Below, piece after piece: positions 34,001 to 45,136 of a DNA stretch of 64,000 nt. The DNA is taken from NCBI GenBank assembly GCA_033064195.1, contig JARBJD010000023.1:186001-250000 (forward strand), read 5' to 3'. The first letter of the stretch is position 1. Each line of letters starts with the position of its first letter. Below the pieces are notes generated by a model, which saw only the letters and a list, made by a program, of their open reading frames with translations, was not told the origin of the DNA and did not search any database. The stretch comes from Blattamonas nauphoetae (Eukaryota; Preaxostyla; Oxymonadida). The translations under genes were made by a program, and so were the position numbers.

Positions 34001-37000
34001 CAGTTCGATCGGGTATTCTGTTCCTTCGACCCAATTCTCTTCCCCTTCAAGATATCCTGCGAATTCTCCTTCGTAGAGCCCTTCATTTCCAGGCAGAGAA
34101 CATTTTGGATCATTCGGTTTGCGTTTGAGCATTTTCTTTCCATTGATGATGACAATGTCACGTTTCTCCATCTCTTTCTGGGACATGACTTGGTCTGTCA
34201 AGCCACTGAAACCTCCAAGGGCTTCGTTCGGGTTGCGGAGGATGGTTTGACCATTCGCGGAAGTAGTCGGAACATAATCTGGAGTGATTTGGACTTTGTA
34301 TTCTCGTCCTTCTTTCATGTTTGCTTCACCCTGCACGTATCCCGCAAATTCGCCTTCAAACTCTCCTTTTGATTTTCGTTGTGGATCGTTGGGTCGCCTC
34401 TTCAAGAACTTTCGTCCATTTTTGATAGTGATGATTCTCTCTTCCGTGGCTGGAGTGTCTGGATTCATAATCGCCTGAAGAACTTTCGATGAATGTTTCA
34501 GAGATCGGAGAACACTTGAGCCGTTTGGACCGACGGTTTCCAGATAGTCAGGGGCAATCTGCACAGGATAAACCTGACCTTCCACGAATGTGTGTTCGCT
34601 TGGGAGATAATCGGCGTACTCACCTTCATACAAACCAGCATCTCCAGCGAGGGCTCTTCGAGGGTCGTCAGCCTTTCGTTTCAGCAGCTTTCTTCCGTTC
34701 ACAAGAACCAATTCACGAGCTTCTGTTTTCCCATCCCCTGTTCCTCCTGCGCCTCCGAGGCCACCCATCAGCTCCCGAGGATTTCTCAGTTTTCTCGAGC
34801 CAGCCACTGATATCGTTGTGATGTAGTCTGGGTCGATCTTCTGAGAAAATTGTTCCCCTTCGCTCCTTCCCTTCTCTCCGTTCAAAAGGGGAATATATTC
34901 GCCTTCAAAGATGCCATCGTTTCCGGGAAGAGATCGGAGTGGGTCATCATCCTTTCGAAGGAGCATTGTCTTCCCATCTTGAATTGCAAACTTTCGGAGT
35001 TCGCGACCCTTTTTCTTCTTTGTTCCATCGCCGATTGGATTGTTTGGAACACGGATGATGTCCTGTCCATTGATGCCCTTCATCTCGAGATATCCTTTGT
35101 CAATCTGGACCTCGTAATCCTTTCCTTCAACGAAGTGTGCTTCGCCAGGAATGAAATCGACGAACTCTCCTTCAAATAGTCCAAGATCTCCATTCTGGTT
35201 CTTCCGAGGATCATCAGGTTTCCTGCGGAGCATTTTCCTCCCATTCTTGATCGTGATCGTTCTGAACGTCTTCTCCGAATCGCCTGTTGTTTTACAGTTC
35301 TCAATTCCTCCAATGTCCGATCCCGGTCCTCTCAGGAAAGTTTTGTAGTCATGTCCGACTGTTTCAATATAGTCTGACGGAATAGTGACTGGATATTCGC
35401 CTCCATCGACGAATCGTCCCTCTCCGGGAATTAATGGAACGAACTCTCCTTCGAACTTGCCCTGCTCCCCAGGCAGATTGGATCTTGGGTCGTCAGGTTT
35501 CCTGTGGAGGAGTTTCCTCCCATTTAGCATGGTGATGACACGATATTCTTGTCCAGGTGGTGCCAGTGAATTTGCATTCTGGTCTGGATTTGAGCGATGG
35601 AGTTTTCGTCCGACAGCGTCGCCTGTTGTGCAAACGACGGAGGTTGGGAGTTCGACTCGATACTGGCCTCCTTCCTGATAATCCGCCTCTCCAGGAATGT
35701 AATCAGCGAACTCTCCTTCATACAGGAGATCGTCCCCTTTCAAGCCCTTCTTCTTCAGTTTCTTCATGTCTTTTGCTCGACGTTTGAGCATTTTCCGGCC
35801 ATTGACAATTGTGATGGTTCTAAATTCCTTTTCTTCTTCTTTTCCAGCGCTTGGGAGTTGTGCGTTCGGGTGATGACGTTGGAGTTTTCTGTTCGCTTTG
35901 GCGGCAATCGTGAATCGAGACTGGTCGTTTCCGATCGGAGCACTCGTGCTGAGACCACCCTGGGCTTCGTTTGGATTGATGATAATGTTCTTGTTCTCCA
36001 CACCTTTAGTGACGAGGAGAGACGTTGGAAGCTCAACACCAATGACCGCTCCTTCCGTGAACTTTTCTTCTCCTTTCACGTATCCAACATACTCTCCTTC
36101 GTACATCTTTTCTTCTGGTGTCATTTTTGCGGCGAGCGGCGAAGCCAGGACTGGATCGTTTGGCTTCCGTTTCAGCATTTTCCGGCCATGAACAAAGACA
36201 ATCTCTCGTTTTTCGTTTTCTTCTTTTCCGTTCTTTGAGAGAAGTCCACCCTGAGGAAGATTTCGATCAACCAGACATGTTTGTCCGTTAGCACCAACAG
36301 CAGTGATGTAATTCTCAGGAATGCGCACCTTGTAACGGTTCCCTTCCACGAATGATTCAGAACCAGGAACATGAGGAACATACACCCCTTCGAATTGATC
36401 GGGCTTTGGAGCCTTTGGATTTGCGTCTTTCTTCACAAGCATCTTGTTTCCTTGGCTGAGTTCAATGAACCGATCTTCTCCGGATTTCATTGCTGTAAGA
36501 GCGTTTTCTGGGTCTGTCGCTTGACGGAATTGTGTGTGTCCGTCGTTAGCTTTTAAGGCAATCAAATTTGTGGGGACAGTGACTGAATATTCACCACCTT
36601 CTTGAAATCTGTTCTCGCCAGCAACGAGAGGAACAAACTCTCCCTCAATTGCATCTTGACCATTTCCGGCATTCTTTCGTTTCAACCATTTCTTCCCATT
36701 CTTGAAAACGATGGTCCTTTCTTCTGTTCTTGTAGCATTTTGAGCCGCATCAGCACTTGGAGCAGGTTGTTGCTGTGGAATAACCAGTGGACGGAGAAGG
36801 ATAGAATTGTTGATTCCAGCCATGGGCATGTAATCAGGTGAGAGTTGGATTGGGATCTGTTGGCCTTCGAGGAAGAGCTGCTCTCCAGGAACATATTGTG
36901 TCAATTCTCCTTCAAACTCCCCCTTTGTTTTGATTGCTGGGTCGTTTGGACGACGCCTCAGCATTTTCTTTCCGTTGACGATTTGAATCGTTCGTTGCTC

Positions 37001-40000
37001 TGGGGGATTCATGCACACTGGTGGAATGAGACCACTTTGAGGATCGAGAGGATCTCGGACAGCTGTTTTTCCGCCGACTGTCTTCATCTCAACAGGAGCT
37101 GCTGGGAGACTGACGTTGTACTCCTTTCCTTCAACCATCGATTCCTCACCTTTCACGTATCCAACCCATTCTCCTTCGAATTCAGCTTCTTCTCCTGTTG
37201 CTGTTTTCTTCCGAGGATCGTTCGATTTTCGTTTGAGCATCTTTCGTCCGTTTTTGACGACAATGGTCCTATTTTCGAATGTGGGGTTTCCGTTTTCTCC
37301 GATGACTGGTTTGAGTGTGCGGACATCTCGGGCCACAGGCTTGTTACAAGCAGATGTAACAACGACGTACTTTGGATTCATTTGGATTGGGTATTCTTTG
37401 CCTTCTTCAAAAGTAGCCTCGCCTGGAATGAAATCGGTCAGTTCGGCTTCAAATTGGCCGTCATCACCTGGGAGAATTGACAATGGATCACCCGGAGCTC
37501 GTTTGAGCATCTTCTTCCCATTTTTGATGACAATCATTCGATCCATCTTCTTGTCGGTCGGTGCCATGCCAGAAAACGGATCATGATTGACTGTTCTGAG
37601 ACGTGGTTGGTTATTGACTCCTCTTGTCTCCATGTAGTCGTTGGGAATTGACACCTGGTATTCCTTTCCTTCTTGGAACCGTCCTTCTCCAGTGAGAACA
37701 GGAACATATTCTCCTTCAAACAATCCGAGATCACCTGGCTGGTTTCTGAGAGGATCAGAATCACGTCTTCTCAACATTTTCTTTCCATTTTTGATCATGA
37801 TCGTTCGTTTCTCCGGAGCAAGTGCTGGCTCAAACACAGCAACTCCAAGCAGACCTCCATCCACATCCAACGGGTTGCGGATGATATTTTGGCCCATTGG
37901 ACCTTTTGTCTCGACATAATGAGGATCGATCTGAACTGAATATTCCTTCCCTTCTTCAAATTGTGACTCGTCGGGGAGTGCCCCAGCGTAGATTCCTTCA
38001 AACTTCCCTTCATCGCCTGGTTGTGACGATCGGGGATCCTCAGGCCTTCGTACCAGCATTTTCTTTCCATTTTTGATGACAATCTTTCGGCTCTCTTTTT
38101 GGGTGTTTCCGGCTCCTGCTTCAAGTCCAGAGCCCATCGGGTCGCTTACAGAACGAATCTGAATGGCTCCAGTTGCCGACTTCAATTCGACGTATTCAGA
38201 CGGGATCTGAACTTGATAGTCCTTTCCCTCGACGAAAGAAACCTCGTGAGGCAGGATTGGGATGTATTCTCCTTCGAACTTGCCCATTGCTCCCGGAAGG
38301 GTCTGACGGGGATCTTTGTCCTTTCTTTTCAGCATCTTCTTCCCGTCGAGGATGGTGACGACACGGTTTTCAGCTTTTGTCCCGGCATCTGCAGGTGGTG
38401 CAGTTCCTTCATCTGATGATGGCTGCGCTGGGTTGAATTTGCGTGTTTCCCGCTTGTCTCCAGCTGTTTGGAATCCTCCCATTCCTCCCAACTTATCGTT
38501 CGGATTCAACAAAACTGTCTGCCCTCCTGTTCCTCGGATTTCGATGTAATCTGCGGGGATCTGAACGGGGTATGTTTTGCCTTCTTGGAACGATTTCTCT
38601 CCATCGACGTATGGCACGTATTCTCCTTCATATTTGCCCTGATCTCCTGGGAGACTGGACGAAGGGTCGCCTTTCTGTCTGAGAAGCATTTTCTTTCCGT
38701 TTTTGATGATCAGCTGTCGAGTTTCGACGAGGGCTGCTCGTTCTTCGGGTTGTGACTGTTGCTGTTCCATTGTTCCTTGAGGTGTTTTCTGTTTGAAGGA
38801 AATTTCGACTTCTTTCTTTGAGTTTGTTGAGGATTCGAGTTCTCTAGGAAGTTCGATTTGATATTCCTTCCCCTCTTCCATTTCATTTGAACCAGCAATT
38901 TCTCCAACAAAAACGCCTTCATATGGACTGGTTCCTTTCTTCTTCAGGAGAGGATCCCCAGCCCTTCGTTTCAACATTCGCTGTCCGTTCACAATAGCGA
39001 TTGTTCGGACTTCCTTCTGTCCAGTCACATCTGCTCCTCCACGGATCTTGGCATTCCACGCTTTGTTTTTCGCTACAACAACAGTTTGACCCTTGTCTGT
39101 CTTGACATTCTCAGTGGCAACAGGAACAGGAGCAGCATAGCTGTTTCCTTCTTCGAGGGTGTCATCGCCAGGGAGCTTCTCAAAATACTCTCCGACGAAC
39201 CTGGAATCACCCGTGTCACTTGGTTTCAGGTCTTTAGCTCTTTTTTGAAGCATCTTTCTTCCTTGGGAGATCGTTACGACTCTGGTCTCTGTTGGTTCTT
39301 CTTTGGCTGTGAGAGCGAGCTTGCGGAGGTAGTTCTGGTTCCTCCAGTGAAGGACTGTTTTTCCGTTTTCAACGCTTGTGGTGAGATCGACAGGAATAAG
39401 CACTTTGTAGACGTTTCCGTCCTTCAGATCTTTGTTGTTCACGTCTGGGATCGGATCAACAAGTTCTCCTTCGTATTGATTGTTTGGATCGAGCTGCTGT
39501 CCCGGTCTTGTCCTTCTTCGGAGCATCTTCTTTCCACCGACAACAGCGATCTCTCGTTCAACGAGGGGCTCCATCAGCGATTCTGGTTCGTGGAAGTCGT
39601 CATCATCGTATTGATCACTTCGAAGTTGGATGCTTCCATTTGGTCCTTCAACCGGAACGTAAGTCGACGGAAGATCGACAGTGTATTCCTTTCCTTCCTC
39701 GAACTGAGCCTCGCCAGGAACGAAGTCCATGTACTCACCTTCATACAACCCAGCATCGCCAAGAAGCGAGGAGAGTGGGTCGTTTGGTCTTCGTCGAAGC
39801 ATCTTCTTTCCTTTGACGACAACGATCTTTCGGTCGAGCACCATCTCCATCTCCGCCTCCTCTTCCTTCTCTTCCATGTGCCTCACCCACGTCTCAAACT
39901 CCTGTTTCGCACGGAGGAGAGTCTGGCCTTGCGGTCCCTTTGTCTCGACATAGTCTGGAACGATATCAACTTCGTATTCCTCTCCCTCCCTGAACTGACC

Positions 40001-42101
40001 TTCCCCTGGCACATACACCATGAATTCTCCCTCGAAGCGTCCTTCGTCTCCGGGAAGAGAGCATTTTGGATCGTCTTTCCGTCGAAGAAGCATTTTGCGG
40101 CCGTTCAGAACCATCACTGTTCGGCGCTCGACATTGGAGGCTTCAGTTGCAGCCTCAAGATCGACAGCGAGAGATTCAGCTGTGCGGAGAACACTCTTTC
40201 CTCCAACACCGTTCACTTCGAGATAATCAGATTGGATTTGGACATCGTATGTCTGTCCGTCTTCGTACGCCTCTTCGCCAGGAATGTATCCGATATACTC
40301 TCCTTCGTAAAGGCCTGCATCTCCCGACAATTTGGAGCGAGGATCGTCCTTTTTTCGACGAAGGAATTTGTGGCCGTTGATAATCACAATTTGTCTGTTT
40401 TCCATCTGAATTTTCTCTTCCGCATGTTCCATTTCATCATCACTCTGTTCATCCTCATCGTCCATGTCCGAAGAAGCTTTGCTGATTTGTTTGTTTTTCA
40501 AGAGACGGAGAACGATACCAGCGGCTCCCTTAGCCTCAACATAGTTTGCCGGAATCATGACAGTATATCCAAAACCTTCTTCGAACGATCCTTCGCCCTG
40601 AATAAACTCCGCATACTCCCCTTCGAAGAGACCTTCATCTCCTGTTAACATTGCTCGTGGGTCTGAAGTACGCCGAACCAGCATCTTTTTCCCATTCTTG
40701 ATGATAATTTGACGCTCTTCAAGTTGATCTGACGCAGCTTCGTTCGTTCTTGCATTCTTGATGTTTCGATTTCTCGGCCTTAGAATGACCGACTGTCCAA
40801 TACCTTCAGATTGAACGTAATCGGGGAAAATATCCACTTCATATTCTTTACCCTCCTCAAATTGATTTTCTCCTGTGATATATCCAACGAATTCTCCTTC
40901 ATATTGATCTTTGCCTTCTATATTTGGATCACCTGGCCGTCGCTTCAGCATCTTCCTTCCATTGATAATAACAATCTTTCGCTTTTCAGCCTTCAATCCA
41001 GTTCGATATCGGAGTCCGGGCCTTCCTCGCCTCCTTCTTCGTTGTCTTTGTTTCGGACCAGCTAATTCGGCCTCTTTCTTCTTCTTCAGCATTGCTGCAA
41101 CTCTCTCCTTCCATTTTGAGTTAGCCTGCTGCGCATCAATCTTCTTTTGTTCAAGCATACGCTGTTTTCGGTCTTCAGCCTCTGCTAGCTTGTGTTTGAG
41201 ATCTTTCATGTTTTGCTTTGCCTTTTTCTTTTCCTGGACATGCTTTTGACGAAGACGCTGGGCAGCCTCTTGTTTCTTCTCATCGTCTTTTGCCACACGA
41301 AGCTGCATTCTTTCGGCAGCTGCCTGTTGTGCTTCATTTGAGAAGTCTAAAGGAGAGATGGAACGTTAAGACAGATACACGGATGAATGAAATCACACCT
41401 CCAGTTTGAAATGTAGTAGAATCAGAGAGACTTGCTGTTGATCTGTTTCGAGAATGTTTGATTAGTCGTGCTAACGATGATGTGTTTCCTCCAGTGGTAA
41501 GTGTGCGAAATTGATCTTCCCTATCCTCATCTTCACTAGCATCAGAATCAAGAGAGTTGATAGTTGTCAACGAGGATGTAGATCTGGCATGCTTCTGGTT
41601 CTTCAGCAACTTTTTGGTGACGGATGACGATGACTGTGAGAGAGGGGATTTTGTATGACCATCTGCAGATTTTCCTCCAGCATTGGGTGTGTCATGATGA
41701 GTTGTGTCTCCAGCGTTCGGTGAAGTGTTATCGTTGGAATTGGTTGTCTTCTTCGTCTTCGTTTTCTTCTTTCCCGATGGTTCTGGTGTTTGAAGCTCCG
41801 ATCGGTCAATCAGGAGAGAGTCTGTGGAATCTGTGATCGTGAGTTTGGATTTCTGATGAATGTGTAATGTGGTGAAAGGGAGAGAAGGATACTTTTGTCT
41901 TCTTCGGTTTAATTTCTGTAGTTGTTGACACAACAAGTGTTGATGCAGAGCGAGAAAGTTCATTTGCTGTATTTTTCTTTTTCAAGTGCTTCGTGGATGA
42001 GAGCGTAGCCACAGACTGCGCCCTTTTGCTCTAATCGGAAAAATATGAAGGATAGATTGCATTTGGATCAAAGAAATGACAAAAAAAGAAACCGGATCCA
42101 T
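27907..42101 (-). CDS. Giant multi-repeat protein of unknown family, about 4655 aa, 6 exons
   Basis: I know no family for this protein. Exons in transcript order are 42101-42093 (codes M-D-P), 42030-41893, 41852-41399, 41346-30562 (10785 nt), 30530-30387 and 30344-27907. Introns are 62, 40, 52, 31 and 42 nt; the last is a multiple of three and stop-free. Residues 1-200 are Ser/Thr/Lys-rich; 200-310 are a basic coiled coil ending R-Q-R-R-R-R-R-G-R. About 316-2670 hold 25 repeats of roughly 94 residues built on I-x-N-G-(K/R)-K-M-L-(K/R)-R and (F/Y)-E-G-E-(F/Y). Then come Lys-rich K-K-S-G-S-K-A-K blocks alternating with P-Q-Q-P-P tracts, four K-L-(R/K)-x-K-x-D-G-(S/T) repeats, and three copies of a coiled-coil/basic/T-P-N-F module. 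No signal peptide, membrane helix or enzyme motif is visible. A large cytoskeletal or scaffold protein is a reasonable guess only. Confidence 0.88.
30345..30386 (-). other. 42-nt in-frame intron in the giant gene
   Basis: Donor GTTTTT and acceptor TCTCAG enclose a T-rich 42-nt segment without a stop. If retained it would add a hydrophobic G-F-Y-S-L-F-F-I-N-R stretch in the middle of an acidic linker, which argues for splicing. Read-through would cost only 14 residues. Confidence 0.65.
31390..31870 (-). repeat. Four short basic repeats (K-L-x-x-K-x-D-G-S/T type)
   Basis: Four units occur about 45-60 residues apart: V-R-K-L-R-R-K-P-D-G-S (near 31800-31856), E-K-R-L-L-K-R-Q-K-D-G-T (31620-31672), A-R-K-L-R-K-K-K-D-G-T (31530-31580) and G-K-T-L-K-I-K-T-R-P-D-G-S (31395-31450). 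Each is followed by an acidic or polar stretch. They echo the N-G-K-K-M-L-K-R core of the long repeats and may be relics of the same unit. Confidence 0.75.
32110..33800 (-). repeat. Lys-rich and Pro-rich tandem repeats in the giant gene
   Basis: Three near-copies of a block containing K-K-S-G-S-K-A-K-L-G-K-S-G-S-K-A-A-L, K-D-G-E-E-K-G-E-D-D-S-P-L and I-L-V-G-K-G-K-K-K-K lie near 33270-33450, 32650-32860 and 32110-32330. A degenerate fourth copy lies near 33640-33800. They alternate with P-Q-x-P-P-K-(T/D)-E minisatellite tracts (about 32960-33110 and 32430-32530) and an I-P-P-I-N-P-T-I-P-P-S-T-Q-P-P segment. The block is strongly basic with an acidic break in each unit. Confidence 0.9.
32203..32854. 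repeat. 124-bp direct repeat, identical by eye (32203-32326 and 32731-32854)
   Basis: The two 124-bp segments are the same base for base, including third codon positions, at an offset of 528 bp. Flanking sequence is similar but not identical. Both encode the Lys-rich K-K-S-G-S-K block. Exact identity at silent sites points to recent duplication or gene conversion. Confidence 0.88.
33930..41000 (-). repeat. 25 tandem protein repeats of about 94 residues
   Basis: Reading 5' to 3' on the minus strand, I count 25 successive units, mean period about 283 nt. The consensus has five blocks: E-x-R-x-(I/V)-x-(I/V)-x-N-G-(K/R)-K-M-L; then (K/R)-R-x-x-D-P; then G-x-x-G-x-(F/Y)-E-G-E-(F/Y); then G-E-x-x-F-x-E-G-x-x-Y-x-V-x-(I/L); then Y-(I/V/L)-x-x-x-G-x-x-G-x-x-x-L-R. 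Linkers between units vary from about 15 to 45 residues and are acidic or Gly/Pro-rich. Units 6, 7, 8, 16 and 17 are the most diverged. Alternating beta-type and turn residues suggest a small all-beta fold, which is inference. Confidence 0.93.
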
Positions 42102-42344
42102 GAAGTATTCTTGCCAGCTCCGAGTATCTCGGTGAAAAGCTGGAGAAGTTGACGAATAGTTCGAATAAAGGACGGATCCATCTCATCAATTCTGTCACAA
42201 GAAATCAGACATCATATTATTCATAGAGGAAATGTCACTGATCTCCTGAATGTAAAAATCGGAATCGCAGATGATGATAGACGGTTCTCTTAGTCAGTAA
42301 AGGGGGCATCGATCTGTTCGACACATCTCTTATTCACACAAAAC
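42102..42344. promoter_or_regulatory. Divergent promoter region between the giant gene and OTC
   Basis: 243 bp separate the two start codons. The region is A/T-rich and shows no open frame that continues either gene. No specific factor-binding motif was recognised. Confidence 0.4.
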
Positions 42345-43338
42345 ATGGCACAACCAGCAAGACACCTTCTGAAAATTTCTGATCTCTCAAAAGTTCGACC
42401 TTTCTTTAGTTTAAAAATCCACCCTCGTTCAGGAAGAAATCATGAAAATCATTGACTGTGCGAAGTCTCTCAAGGCACACCCCGAAAAGTATGCCGATAG
42501 AATGAAGCAAGAAACACTATTAATGCTGTTTGAGAAGCCTTCCCTCCGTACACGTGTCTCCTTCGAGACTGGAATGACCCAAATGGGAGGCCATGCCATC
42601 TTCTACTCCGTGGCTGACTCGCCCCTCGGGAAGAAAGAATCTATTGAGGATACAGCCAAGGTTCTTTCTCGTTTCGTGAATGTTGTCATGGCAAGACTGA
42701 ATAAGAGATCGGACTGCCGTCAGCTCGCTCACAATTCGACGATCCCTGTCATCAACGCCCTTGATGACTTCGCCCACCCATGCCAAATGCTCGCCGATCT
42801 TCTGACAATTATTGAGAAGAAACAGAAAGTCGAAGGTCTCAAGATGGCATACTGCGGTGACATCCAAAACAATGTCACATACGATCTGATGCGCCTCGCA
42901 TCAGTCATGGGTTTCGAAATCCACGTTGCCGGTCCTTCGGGCGAGGGATACGATGCCGAAAAAGAGGTCATTGACGAATGCAATGAACTCTGCGCAAAAT
43001 CAGGTGGCAAAGTCGTTCTTTTCCATACGAACGCTGCTGACGCCTGCAAAGATTGCGACATCATCTACTGCGATTCGTGGATGTCCTATGGAATTCCTGC
43101 TGCCGAAGCTGATCAAAGAGTCGCAAAATTCATGCCGTTCCAAGTCACTCAGGAGGTTCTCAACCAGGCCAAGCCAGATTGCATCTTCATGAACTGCCTG
43201 CCGGCTGCTCGTGGAATGGAGCAAACTGCCGAAGTTGTTGATGGACCCCACTCTGTTGTCTTTGACGAAGCTGAGAACCGTCTTCACGCACAGAAGGCCC
43301 TCCTCCTCTTCCTCTGCGGTAAGAAAATGACCGAGTAA
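42345..43338 (+). CDS. OTC: Ornithine carbamoyltransferase, 317 aa, 2 exons
   Basis: OTC interconverts ornithine plus carbamoyl phosphate with citrulline. In anaerobic protists it usually works in the catabolic arginine deiminase pathway, feeding carbamate kinase for ATP. Exons are 42345-42392 and 42433-43338, with a 40-nt intron. The carbamoyl-phosphate site S53-L-R-T-R57 and H-P-C-Q-M-L-A-D are intact. The ornithine loop reads D230-S-W-M-S-Y-G rather than the common D-x-W-x-S-M-G. The usual H-C-L-P motif reads N270-C-L-P; the reactive cysteine is kept but the histidine is replaced. No mitochondrial presequence is present, so a cytosolic enzyme is expected. G+C at third positions is higher than in the neighbours, which may reflect high expression. 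Putrescine carbamoyltransferase is less likely because the S-x-G loop is present. Confidence 0.95.
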
Positions 43339-43541
43339 ACTATCAATCTTACAATGATACCGAGTTTTCAGGTTTAACATTCGTCACATTTCCTGTTTCG
43401 TCTTCTCCTTTGATTAACAGATTTTTCAACAGGAATGCAATTCAATCTGTGAAATGAAAAAAATATAGTTGTTCATGTGTGAACGAGCAACGATAGCTCG
43501 ATTCGGTTTAAATTAAAAGAGAACGAACAGTTGGCCAGTGC

Positions 43542-44927
43542 TCAGAGTTGCATTTTCTTCGTCTGTCGACACAATGACCACAGGGCGATGATCGCAATAA
43601 CTAGCGCGACCACAAACAATACAGCGAGAACAATATCCAAAATGAGGATTGGGACATTGTTCACAGTTGTTCTATATCCACATTCGTTGTAGAACCATTC
43701 TGTGAGAGATTCCGCTCCAATCACGGTTTCATAACCTTTTGAGAATTCCGAGATTGGACATTTTTCTGTAGAAGAGCATACATTGGGCTTGACTGCCTTG
43801 AGATCACTTGTTCCATCTAGTGCTGGCTTCAAATCACTGAAAAATCTGACGAATGATGCGTCTCCTTCGCTCCAAAGCTCAAAAACGATCATCGCCGCAT
43901 ATTCAGGACGGTCAGTGAAAGGAATGTCGTAGCAATCAAGGAAGATTTCCATGAATTCTCCATCAGTGGAATAGTGATGGACGATGGGATCTTTGGCTTT
44001 GATGTCTGCATTCATGTTTGAGACGATTTCACGCATAAATGCACCAAGAGACGCATGACAGTACGATTGATCATCGCGGGGGATCTCCGCCAAAGATACT
44101 GCAAAACTCAGAAGAAGAATTGGATACATTTATAGAAAAGTTGTGTGATTTCTTGTTCCTTTCCAACAAGACTTGCTGGGAGTGCAATTCTAGGAATCTG
44201 ATAAAATATGTGAACAGGCAAACTCTGACTCTGCGTTGCACTTCAATGTCTCCAGAACTTCCAGAACATTGTCATTGTTTATTTTGAGTTCAATAGCCTT
44301 TGCTACCGTCTTCAAAAACACGGCATTATCTTTCATAAGTTTCTTGAATTCTTTGGATCCCTTTTTCTTGTTCATAATCGCTGAGGCGACAGGGCTGAGT
44401 GACAATGAATGATGAGGAGATTTGATACCAGTTGTTGTACGCTTTCAAAAGATACTCATTTTTTTCCATCACAGACACGAGAGGGACAGGTTGGTTGCAC
44501 TTGTCAGTGAAGATGCATTTTCCATCGTCAGTCTTTGGTCCCTTCCCAGCAAAAAGCCCATTCGTGAAGGCCAGTGATGACATTTTGGAATGCTCCTCAA
44601 AAGTGCTGTAAAAAGAGAATTGGTTGTAATCATAAGCTCGTGTTAGGAGAGCCTTGTATTTGTCCTGTTGAGCAAGGAACTTTGCTGTTGCTTGGGCACG
44701 CTTCTGTCCTTTTTCGGTGATCATACCGAGAGTAACATGTGATGGTGTCGGACCTCCAGTAAAGTTCATTGTTCCGTACATATCTCCTAGATCATTTGTT
44801 CATCAAGAGAAGAAATGTGTGAGAATGACAATGGATGACGGATACCGTGCTTTTGGAGAATGTAAAGTCCTTTTAATGTCTCTTCACATCCAGAAAATCC
44901 AATTAAAAAGAGAGCTACGAGAGTCAT
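43542..44927 (-). CDS. Histidine acid phosphatase-like type I membrane protein, probably inactive, 409 aa
   Basis: Exons in transcript order are 44927-44846, 44786-44429, 44394-44224, 44189-44128 and 44098-43542; introns are 59, 34, 34 and 29 nt. The protein opens with a signal peptide (M-T-L-V-A-L-F-L-I-G-F-S-G). It closes with one long hydrophobic helix (about residues 365-395) and a short basic tail, so it is a type I membrane protein. The fold matches branch-2 histidine phosphatases: the start motif Y-I-L-Q-K-H-G, L-G-M-I-T-E-K-G-Q-K-R, the Y-S-T-x-x-x-x-x-M-S-S block, and E-Y-A-A-M-I-V-F-E-L-W near the end. Key catalytic residues are replaced: R-H-G-x-R-x-P reads K-H-G-D-M-Y-G, R-S-T reads Y-S-T, and the H-D pair reads S-T. 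A receptor or adhesion role for the inactive fold is a guess. Confidence 0.78.
44099..44127 (-). other. 29-nt intron, the shortest in the window
   Basis: GTATCC..TTGCAG, 29 nt, joins exons 4 and 5 of the phosphatase-like gene. It contains an in-frame TGA in the incoming frame, and removing it restores a frame that matches the family on both sides. Confidence 0.8.
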
Positions 44928-45136
44928 AAGATCAAGTACGAGGATTTAGGATCGTCTTGTGAGATCGAAGCATGATTTTTTATTTCTCGAACCTCAGATC
45001 CTCTCTGTTTCAATCCAATATTTTACGACATCATTTGCTTTAAATGCAAGTTCTTTCTCAAGCAATTCAGGCTGACTTGTATCATACCCCTGTTGTTATC
45101 TGTCTAGGACTAGTTCTTTTCTGACGCATCATTCTC

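Noticed and set aside
39086-40648. Long plus-strand open frame (520 codons) opposite the giant gene
   Set aside because: It is an antisense shadow of the repeat array. Its periodicity follows the minus-strand repeats, and it has no family resemblance or independent start context.
33930-41000. Possible MORN repeats, because of recurring (F/Y)-E-G-E-(F/Y)
   Set aside because: MORN units recur every 23 residues with G-x-G; here the motif occurs once per roughly 94 residues in a different consensus.
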